A DNA stretch of 12,584 nucleotides from JAJYVH01 sp964548595 (GTDB lineage: Archaea > Micrarchaeota > Micrarchaeia > Micrarchaeales > CABMGC01), in NCBI GenBank assembly GCA_964548595.1, contig CAZJQO010000023.1, positions 1 through 12,584 of the forward strand, written 5' to 3'. The notes under the pieces were generated by a model. The model was not told the origin of the DNA. It ran no database searches and worked only from the letters and a program-made list of their open reading frames with translations. A program made the position numbers and the translations under genes. Position 1 is the first letter of the stretch. Every line of letters starts with the position of its first letter. Of this stretch, positions 6,553 through 11,492 are shown piece by piece.

Positions 6553-6645
6553 CTACGCCCCCTGGGCATCTTGCAGGTTGTTTGCCTGCAGCCTCGTACT
6601 GCCCTCTGGCTTGAGCACGAGAATGTCTTTCGAGGGCATGGGCAT
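6553..6645 (-). CDS. Possible 30-codon small ORF coupled to radA
   Basis: The radA stop TGA (6647-6645) overlaps an ATG (6645-6643) as TGATG, a classic translational-coupling arrangement. The frame runs 30 codons to TAG (6555-6553) and ends 25 bp before the dphB start. The product begins MPMPSKDILVLKPEGSTRLQ and is polar and unrecognised. GGACTG lies at the radA end just before the ATG. It fills most of the 117-bp gap between radA and dphB. It could be a real small protein, a coupling device for dphB, or chance. Confidence 0.3.
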   Translation of the reverse strand: MPMPSKDILVLKPEGSTRLQANNLQDAQGA

Positions 6646-7595
6646 CAGTCCTTTATGCCGTCAGGCGTTATCTTTATCACCGTCTCCCCCTCCGGCATGC
6701 TGGGCGAGTCTACGAGCCTGATGATGCGCTTCTCCTCCTTGCTCTTCCTTATGTAGAGCCTTGTGGTTGCTGCGTGCGCCACAACGTTGCCCCCTACAGG
6801 CGTGGTCGGGTCGCCGAAGAGCATCCCGGGGTTGTCCATCACCTGGTTGGTGATATAGACAGCGAGCGAATATGCGTCTGCAAGGCGCTGTAGCTTGTGT
6901 ATGTGCGCGTTGAGCTTCTGCTGCCTCTCGTTCAGCGCTCCCCTGCCTATGAATTCGGACCTGAACAGCGCCATGAGCGAGTCCACTATAACCAGCCTGA
7001 TTCCCTTTTCCCTTATCAGCTTGTCGGCACGCTCAGCAGTCAGTATCTGCTGGTCCGTACTCATGACCCTGCTCAGGTATATGTTGTCGAGTATCTTCTT
7101 CGGATCCATGTCCTGCGCCTTGGCTATCGCCTCTATCCTTTCGGGCCTGAAGGTGCCTTCCGTGTCCAGAAACAGCACCGAGCCGCCGAGTCCGCCATTC
7201 TCCACCGGTTTTTGGACGTTGACAGCGAGTTGGAAGCCGATCTGCGTCTTTCCGCTAGCGAACCTGCCATAGACCTCTGTTATTCCGTTCGTCTCCACCC
7301 CGCCCCCCAGAAGCTCGTCAAAGCCGGATGCCCCTGTGGAGATCCTGCCGATCGCCTTCCTCTTCTCCAGCGCCTCGGCTCCTGTCTGAACTTCTATGTT
7401 GGTAGCCTCCCTCGCAGCTTCTACGGCCTTCTTGGCGTTCTCCGGGCTTATGCCAAGCAGTTCGGAAAGCTCATACGACGAGCTCGCCGCCACCTTCTCT
7501 ATGTTCGCGTAGCCTGAAGCGCGCAGCTTCTCCGCTGACGTTGGTCCTATTCCAGGCAGGTCCTCAAGTTCCTTGACGCTTTTCTCCTTAGCCAA
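6645..7595 (-). CDS. radA: DNA repair and recombination protein RadA
   Basis: Archaeal Rad51/RecA-family recombinase that forms ATP-dependent filaments on single-stranded DNA for strand exchange. The 316 residues match the family. An N-terminal helix-hairpin-helix domain (about 8-62, DLPGIGPTSAEKL) precedes the ATPase core. Walker A is GRFASGKTQ at 110-118, where most RadA have GEFGSGKTQ; Lys116 and Thr117 are kept. Walker B is LVIVDS near 200-205, followed by SEFIGRGALNERQQ and the L2-region NQVMDNPGMLFGDPTTPVGG. The start is TTG (7595-7593): no ATG or GTG occurs in frame after the upstream stop, and the protein begins MAKEKSVKELEDLPGIG as expected. A TATA-like box lies ~30 bp upstream. It is followed by the small ORF and dphB. 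Confidence 0.97.
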   Translation of the reverse strand: MAKEKSVKELEDLPGIGPTSAEKLRASGYANIEKVAASSSYELSELLGISPENAKKAVEAAREATNIEVQTGAEALEKRKAIGRISTGASGFDELLGGGVETNGITEVYGRFASGKTQIGFQLAVNVQKPVENGGLGGSVLFLDTEGTFRPERIEAIAKAQDMDPKKILDNIYLSRVMSTDQQILTAERADKLIREKGIRLVIVDSLMALFRSEFIGRGALNERQQKLNAHIHKLQRLADAYSLAVYITNQVMDNPGMLFGDPTTPVGGNVVAHAATTRLYIRKSKEEKRIIRLVDSPSMPEGETVIKITPDGIKD

Positions 7596-7624
7596 AGAAG
7601 CCCTAGTAGCTTGCTCATATCAGA

Positions 7625-7634
7625 CTTTAATAGC
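7625..7634 (-). promoter_or_regulatory. TATA-like box for radA
   Basis: The minus strand reads GCTATTAAAG about 30-39 bp upstream of the TTG start, giving a predicted leader of ~10 nt with AGGG just before the start. Confidence 0.4.
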
Positions 7635-7716
7635 TTACGCAGACGCTCGCGCAGCCGATGCGCTGGTTATTTAACTGCATCCGCAGCATTAACGCTCGAT
7701 GCAACTTAAGGAAAAG

Positions 7717-7740
7717 GCCAGCATGCAGATGCATGCTGGC
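7717..7740. repeat. Perfect 10-bp inverted repeat (hairpin) between radA and the DUF92 gene
   Basis: GCCAGCATGC (7717-7726) and GCATGCTGGC (7731-7740) are perfect complements around a 4-nt AGAT loop. It stands alone in the 264-bp divergent intergenic region, ~90 bp upstream of the predicted radA transcription start and ~120 bp before the DUF92 start. On the minus strand it is followed by a CCTTTTCCTT pyrimidine run, so it could be a terminator for an unannotated leftward RNA, or an operator. No function is established. Confidence 0.55.
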
Positions 7741-7859
7741 AAGGCGACCAGTTTCATACATCCCCACAGTAGAGGATACGTACGAGAACCTAAAAAATAG
7801 TTGCTCCTTTAAGCTTAAAAAACTATCTAAGAGATGAATATTTCCAAAACGATGGAAAA

Positions 7860-8528
7860 ATGACAGACATACTTACGCTAGACGGAAGGGGGGTGACTGC
7901 AGCGGTAATTCTGGGCGCGCTGGTCCTTTTTTTAGGTGGAGGAAACGGCATTTTCTTCCTGCTGGACATGCTCCTCTTCCTTGCCATAGCAGCGCTGGTC
8001 ACCAACATAGGCAAGCGCAGGAAGAAGGGCATAGGAGTATACGAGCACTCGAGGGGTTGGAGAAACGTGCTCTCCAATGGAGCGGTGCCGCTTGCTGTAG
8101 TGGTCCTGTACTTCATAAACTCGTTGCACGGCTTCGTGCCGGCGCAGTATTTGGTTGCCGCGTATGTTGCCAGCGTAGCCGCCATAGCAGCCGACAAGTT
8201 CTCCAGCGAGATCGGAGTACTTGACGGAGAGCCGCTCATGCTCCTGACGCTCAAGCCCGTCAAGAAGGGCGTTTCTGGAGGAGTGACAGCACTGGGGCTG
8301 CTGGCAGGAGCCCTGGCGTCGCTTGTGATAAGCCTGAGCCTGCTTGCGGTGTACGGCCAGGCGGCGTGGGCGCTGGTGGCCCTGGCCTTCGTTTCTGGCA
8401 TAATAGGCAACATCACCGATTCGGTCTTCGGCTACTGGGAGGAAAGGGGGGTAGGGAATAAATACACTTCCAACCTTGCATGCGCGATTGCAGGCACGAT
8501 TGTGTGCTTTGCCGCCCTGGCAGCATGA
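7860..8528 (+). CDS. DUF92 / TMEM19 / VTE6-family integral membrane protein
   Basis: The 222 residues carry about six hydrophobic segments and the DUF92 hallmarks: RGWRNVLSNG (about 65-74), ADKFSSEIGVL (about 111-121), KKGVSGGVTALG (about 136-147) and GNITDSVFGYWEERG (about 182-196), then GNKYTSN near the C-terminus. The one well-studied branch, plant VTE6, is a phytyl-phosphate kinase, so an isoprenoid-phosphate kinase role in the membrane is a reasonable guess for an archaeal lipid context, but this is inference. The start is ATG 7860, with GATGG six bases upstream as a weak SD. AT-rich TATA-like stretches lie at 7790-7800 and 7812-7823. It is convergent with tRNA-Gly (35-bp gap). Confidence 0.85.
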   Translation: MTDILTLDGRGVTAAVILGALVLFLGGGNGIFFLLDMLLFLAIAALVTNIGKRRKKGIGVYEHSRGWRNVLSNGAVPLAVVVLYFINSLHGFVPAQYLVAAYVASVAAIAADKFSSEIGVLDGEPLMLLTLKPVKKGVSGGVTALGLLAGALASLVISLSLLAVYGQAAWALVALAFVSGIIGNITDSVFGYWEERGVGNKYTSNLACAIAGTIVCFAALAA

Positions 8529-8563
8529 AAGCGGCCTGAGCCCCAGGTCTGGGCAGGCAGACA

Positions 8564-8649
8564 TGCGCACGCCGGGATTTGAACCCGGGTTGTTGCCTTT
8601 TTCCTAGGGAATGGGAAGGCAAAGTCCTACCAGGCTAGACTACGTGCGC
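8564..8649 (-). tRNA. tRNA-Gly(CCC) with a 13-nt intron at 37/38
   Basis: Read leftward from 8649: acceptor GCGCACG pairs with CGTGCGC; the D-arm is closed by GTC/GAC; the T-arm is CCGGG-TTCAAAT-CCCGG; the discriminator is A at 8564. CCA is not encoded. The anticodon stem TTGCC/GGCAA encloses 20 nt rather than 7. Removing 8599-8611 leaves loop TTCCCAA with anticodon CCC at 8615-8613. The spliced length is 73 nt. It lies 26 bp after the PAC2 gene on the same strand. Confidence 0.92.
8599..8611 (-). other. tRNA-Gly intron, relaxed bulge-helix-loop splice motif
   Basis: The RNA folds as outer helix UUGCC/GGCAA, a 3' bulge AAA, and a central 4-bp helix UUCC/GGAA. The 5' trinucleotide CAU then merges into a 9-nt loop, with no inner helix. 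Cutting after the second base of each trinucleotide (CA|U and AA|A) removes exactly 13 nt and restores a 7-nt anticodon loop. The excised sequence is U UCCCUA GGAA AA. This is a relaxed motif of the kind processed by heterotetrameric or three-unit endonucleases. Confidence 0.8.
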
Positions 8650-8670
8650 CCAATAGGATTCAGCACCAGA

Positions 8671-8681
8671 GTATTTTATTT
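8671..8681 (-). promoter_or_regulatory. TATA-like box for tRNA-Gly, overlapping the PAC2 stop codon
   Basis: The minus strand reads AAATAAAATAC, centred ~27 bp upstream of the tRNA 5' end. The TAA stop of the PAC2 gene (8678-8676) sits inside it. Confidence 0.4.
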
Positions 8682-9446
8682 GATGTAGCTGGTCGTGTCC
8701 GAAAGCCTGCTATCCGGCCCTGTCATCGCACCCTTCTGAGCGTCCTCCAGCTCCTTGAGCAGGCGTTCGGTTTCAGTTTTGAGCTTGTCCATGTCTTCTA
8801 GCTTGACTTCCCTGCCAAGCACGCGGCCCATCATCTGAAGCACGGTCTTGGCCGTGTTGGCATCTACTTCTAGCATGCCAGTCTCGCCAAGTATGCATGC
8901 TGCGCTTATGCGGTGCTTCTTTGCGAACGCGACTATCATGCCTGCGGAGCCGACCACGGCCATGTTGAGCGAATTTGTAGGCATTATGTCGTGCTTCTTC
9001 AGCAGGTTCATGGTGCGCTTGTCCGTGGCAAGACCAAATATTTTTGGGCTCTTGACGTACGGTGCGCCGGAGCCGAAGCCGCCTATGGTGTATATCACCT
9101 TGCCGCCGATGTGCTTGAAGAAGGCGACTATCTTGTCGTTCACATCATACTGGCCTTCGGGTGTCATCGGCTGCGCGTCCCCGGTAAGCAGCACTATGTC
9201 GCTCTTGCCCCTGCCCTGCCTGACGTAATAGAACCTGTTGGTCACCATCCTGAACGCGCCGTTCTTAAGGAGTATTATCTGGTAAGGGAAATGCGGTGAG
9301 TAAAGAGTAGCAAACTTCTTTGCCTTGAACTGGCTTCTGAGGTGCTCCACCACGAGGCTACCGACGCTGCCGACTCCGGGAAGGCCCACAACCAGCACCG
9401 GATTGTGCAGCTTGATGTTCCTGTAGTATATCACGGTGTCCTTCAT
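8676..9446 (-). CDS. PAC2-family protein (proteasome assembly chaperone-like)
   Basis: The 256 residues have the PAC2 fold signature: VLVVGLPGVGSVGSLVVEHL (17-36), then YSPHFPYQI, DIVLLTGDAQP (about 84-94), YTIGGFGSGAP (about 119-129), and GETGMLEVDA near 193-202. PAC2-family proteins such as archaeal PbaB are proteasome-assembly chaperones or proteasome-interacting proteins. The last ~40 residues are charged and probably helical; the C-terminus (TSYIK) is not a clear HbYX proteasome-docking motif. The ATG (9446-9444) follows the aIF2-alpha stop by one base, with GGAGG inside the end of that gene as SD, so the two are translationally linked. This is the last protein gene of the GINS-L44e-aIF2-alpha operon. 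Confidence 0.9.
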   Translation of the reverse strand: MKDTVIYYRNIKLHNPVLVVGLPGVGSVGSLVVEHLRSQFKAKKFATLYSPHFPYQIILLKNGAFRMVTNRFYYVRQGRGKSDIVLLTGDAQPMTPEGQYDVNDKIVAFFKHIGGKVIYTIGGFGSGAPYVKSPKIFGLATDKRTMNLLKKHDIMPTNSLNMAVVGSAGMIVAFAKKHRISAACILGETGMLEVDANTAKTVLQMMGRVLGREVKLEDMDKLKTETERLLKELEDAQKGAMTGPDSRLSDTTSYIK

Positions 9447-9447
9447 G

Positions 9448-10200
9448 CTACGCCTCCTGCTTAGCCAGCTCCACGGCCAGGTTGGACTGGTATTGGGAAA
9501 GCACCGCTTCTGCCTGTTTTATCTTTCCCTCGACAACAGGATAGCTCTCTCCCTTGGCGGTGAGCTTGTAGTGCGGCGCCCCCTCATAGAGCACCGATAC
9601 GCCCATCTTTGACACTTCACCAAGCGCTTTCTTTATCATGCTTATGTCGCCCTTTGTGCCAAGCGATCGGAGCGACAGCTCGTAGTTGACCACGTACACC
9701 TTTGGTTTGTAGTTCTTCGTCACTATGTCCTTCAGCGCTGCACGCAAATCCTTGCCCAGCATGCTTTTCTCGTCCCCGTCCTCGCGCACCTGCTCCAGCA
9801 GCTCTGCGTATGTTGGCACACTCTGCGCAACCTTCTCCTTTATCTGCTGCGCCTGCTCCTCCACATGCGCAGCCTTGAGGGCGTTGTTGAAGAACTTCTC
9901 CGCTCTTTTTTCCAGCGTGTATTCGTTTATCTTGTCCTTCTTCTCCTTTGTCGTCGCTTTCTTCAGCGACACGTCAACTGCCTTCTTCACCGGGTCGATG
10001 AAGACCACTTTTGCAGCATCGCTCTGCCCTTCTTTTATGAACTCGTGTATGTTCTTGATCCAGCCGCTGGCTATCTCGCTTATGGGCAGGTAGGCGTCGA
10101 GTTTGTACTCGGTAAGCTCGCAGTACGCCCCGTGAGGCATTATCTTGGTTATGCGTATCAGCACAACGTCCCCTTTTTCAGGAAGCTTCTTTGGAATTAT
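9448..10200 (-). CDS. Translation initiation factor aIF2, alpha subunit, probable non-AUG start
   Basis: Subunit of the factor that delivers initiator Met-tRNA to the small ribosomal subunit. An S1-type OB domain covers the first ~85 residues (GAYCELTEYKLDAYLPISEIASGWIKN is split by the S1 core), then DVSLKK, a helical middle domain, and a C-terminal alpha/beta domain from about residue 170 that binds the gamma subunit. The family's N-terminal 'PxxGDxV' strand is encoded upstream of the first ATG/GTG/TTG in frame (GTG 10164): PEKGDVV. The frame extends to a stop at 10221-10219 without a canonical start. ATA 10200 or ATT 10197 lies 7-10 nt after GGTGG, so I place the start there; the conservative start is GTG 10164 (238 residues). 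It begins 13 bp after L44e and abuts PAC2. Confidence 0.93.
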   Translation of the reverse strand: MIPKKLPEKGDVVLIRITKIMPHGAYCELTEYKLDAYLPISEIASGWIKNIHEFIKEGQSDAAKVVFIDPVKKAVDVSLKKATTKEKKDKINEYTLEKRAEKFFNNALKAAHVEEQAQQIKEKVAQSVPTYAELLEQVREDGDEKSMLGKDLRAALKDIVTKNYKPKVYVVNYELSLRSLGTKGDISMIKKALGEVSKMGVSVLYEGAPHYKLTAKGESYPVVEGKIKQAEAVLSQYQSNLAVELAKQEA

Positions 10201-10207
10201 CGTTGCC

Positions 10208-10212
10208 CCACC
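10208..10212 (-). promoter_or_regulatory. Shine-Dalgarno-like GGTGG deciding the aIF2-alpha start
   Basis: GGTGG lies immediately after the L44e stop codon and 7 nt before ATA 10200, an ideal distance for initiation there. It is 43 nt before the first canonical start (GTG 10164), too far to serve it. Confidence 0.4.
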
Positions 10213-10213
10213 A

Positions 10214-10495
10214 CTACCTCTTTATCTCAATCTTTTTCTTCGATCTGCCGCCAAACACCCGCTCCGCTTTCTTGCCGCAGACAGTGCACGTGAGCATTAC
10301 CTTCTGCCTCTTTGCGAGTTTCTTCGGGTGCAGCTTTGCCTCTACGCTGCCTACATAGCCGCGTATGGCGCGCTCGTGCCTGCGTGTGCCTACACTGAGG
10401 CCCCTGTGCGCGCCTGCGACATAGTTCTTAACGTTCTGCAGTGTGTGTTTGTTGCAGTGCGGACAGTATGCCATTATCTGGTTCTGTATCTTCAC
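10214..10495 (-). CDS. rpl44e: Large ribosomal subunit protein eL42 (L44e)
   Basis: The 93 residues are full length for archaeal L44e. The zinc-binding pairs are Cys11/Cys14 (YCPHCNKHT) and Cys70/Cys73 (LTCTVCGK). The middle is strongly basic with the typical GTRRHERAIRGYVGS segment, and the C-terminus is RSKKKIEIKR. It binds 23S rRNA near the E site. The start is GTG (10495-10493) with GGTG five bases upstream; the internal ATG at codon 8 would leave a shorter N-terminus than usual. It lies 24 bp downstream of GINS and 13 bp upstream of the proposed aIF2-alpha start. In many archaea S27e follows L44e directly; here there is no room for it. Confidence 0.96.
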   Translation of the reverse strand: MKIQNQIMAYCPHCNKHTLQNVKNYVAGAHRGLSVGTRRHERAIRGYVGSVEAKLHPKKLAKRQKVMLTCTVCGKKAERVFGGRSKKKIEIKR

Positions 10496-10519
10496 AATAA
10501 CACCTTGGTTTATTGAACC

Positions 10520-11002
10520 CTAAGCCACTACTTCCCCAATCTTGTTCTCGGCAACGAATTCCACGTCCAGATTGTCGAAAAGCTCCACCACTTCATCTTT
10601 CTTGTACGGGCCTATCTTCTTGCCCGTCTTGGTTAGAACCTCAGGAACATCCGACAGTATCCTGAGCCTTGTGGGTTTTGGTTTTGGCGCGTTCTGGTTT
10701 AGCAGATTGGTTATTTCATTATATAAGCTTTCTTCCTCAACAGGCAGAGACGCTGGGAGCTGCTTGTTATAGGCGATGTAAAGAAGCAGCTTCTGCTTCC
10801 TGCGCTCGCGCAGCGCTGCAAACACGTTCTTCGCGTTCTCTGCTGTGTTTCTTGATTCTTCGTTGCGTGAGTCAGCCTCTAGCAGGCTTATGAAATGTAT
10901 GGCTGAAGAATAGTAGTCCTGTTGCAATGGGATTAGTTCTCCTGTTGATTTTTCTTTCTGCAACGTGGAGAAAAGAAGCTCTGTTGATATTGTAGTCGGC
11001 AC
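10520..11002 (-). CDS. GINS complex subunit, Gins15/51 type
   Basis: Subunit of the archaeal GINS complex that joins MCM helicase and primase at the replication fork. In its 160 residues, an alpha-helical A domain (about 1-100, with the AALRERRKQKLLLYIAY helix typical of the family) precedes a linker rich in Pro/Lys and a small C-terminal B domain (about 110-157: LRILSDVPEVLTKTGKKIGPYKKDEVVEL). The A-then-B order marks the Gins15/51 class. The start is GTG (11002-11000) with GGTG about 8 bases upstream and a TATA-like box near 11042-11052. It heads the operon leading to L44e, aIF2-alpha and PAC2, a replication-translation neighbourhood known in other archaea. Confidence 0.85.
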   Translation of the reverse strand: MPTTISTELLFSTLQKEKSTGELIPLQQDYYSSAIHFISLLEADSRNEESRNTAENAKNVFAALRERRKQKLLLYIAYNKQLPASLPVEEESLYNEITNLLNQNAPKPKPTRLRILSDVPEVLTKTGKKIGPYKKDEVVELFDNLDVEFVAENKIGEVVA

Positions 11003-11041
11003 GTTTGGTACACCTGTGTTCCGGTATTACTAACAGCTTTC

Positions 11042-11052
11042 TTTATTTAATA
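11042..11052 (-). promoter_or_regulatory. TATA-like box for the GINS operon
   Basis: The minus strand reads TATTAAATAAA, 40-50 bp upstream of the GTG start, implying a leader of roughly 15 nt that contains the GGTG element. An AT-rich inverted repeat lies 22 bp further upstream. Confidence 0.45.
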
Positions 11053-11074
11053 CCTACTTTAACCTCAAATCATT

Positions 11075-11093
11075 TATGTTTAATTAAAACATA
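11075..11093. repeat. AT-rich inverted repeat between tRNA-iMet and GINS
   Basis: TATGTTT (11075-11081) and AAACATA (11087-11093) are perfect complements around AATTA. The position is 30 bp downstream of the initiator tRNA and just upstream of the GINS TATA box. It may help end tRNA transcription (the leftward strand contains a TTTT run) or bind a regulator. Confidence 0.35.
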
Positions 11094-11122
11094 GAAGTTG
11101 CGAATAGTGGAAGTATGGGGTA

Positions 11123-11197
11123 TAGCGAGGGGTGGATTTGGACCACCGATCTTCGGGTTATGAGCCCGACGGGTACTCCAGGCTACCCTACCTCGCT
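11123..11197 (-). tRNA. Initiator tRNA-Met(CAU), with C at position 55
   Basis: Read leftward from 11197: acceptor AGCGAGG pairs with CCTCGCT, giving the A1-U72 pair typical of archaeal initiators. The D-arm is GGGT/ACCC. The anticodon stem TCGGG/CCCGA has three consecutive G-C pairs next to the CTCATAA loop (anticodon CAU), the initiator hallmark. The T-arm is GGTGG-TCCAAAT-CCACC. The discriminator A is at 11123 and CCA is not encoded. There is no intron. The T-loop reads TCC where TTC is nearly universal; the other two tRNAs here have TTC. Confidence 0.93.
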
Positions 11198-11221
11198 GTG
11201 CTAATGGCTTTAGACTAAAAG

Positions 11222-11230
11222 GTATATAGT
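11222..11230 (-). promoter_or_regulatory. TATA box for initiator tRNA
   Basis: The minus strand reads ACTATATAC, centred ~29 bp upstream of the tRNA 5' end. A 10-bp palindrome GTTTGCAAAC (11232-11241) lies directly upstream, in the BRE position. Confidence 0.5.
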
Positions 11231-11492
11231 GGTTTGCAAACAGCAACAGATCTGCGGGCCCTTCCAGATGATCCACCAGGCATTCTTTGAAGCTGGAAAC
11301 CTGCGCCTTCATAAACAGGAGTTTGTCGCTCTCTTTTACGATTAGGAAAATCTATCTGCCCCTTCCACCATCGTTCTTGCCCCACTAGTGGAGCACATGG
11401 GTTCTCGATAATTAGGGATAAACTGCGACAGTCTGCGCAAGTATTGCCGCAATCATTTCCAGAATGATTAACGGGCGCATGTTCTGTGCGAG
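11231..11492. other. Gene-poor spacer between TFE and initiator tRNA
   Basis: No convincing gene. It holds the palindrome GTTTGCAAAC (11232-11241), the palindrome CCACTAGTGG (11382-11391), and a 7-bp hairpin AATCATT-TCCAG-AATGATT (11451-11469) that starts 24 bp beyond the TFE stop and may act in its 3' UTR. A 93-codon leftward frame crosses the region but looks fortuitous. Confidence 0.4.

Noticed and set aside
10165..10213. Possible small S27e gene between L44e and aIF2-alpha
   Set aside because: The space is only ~13-50 bp and no Cys-pair zinc ribbon is encoded there in any frame.
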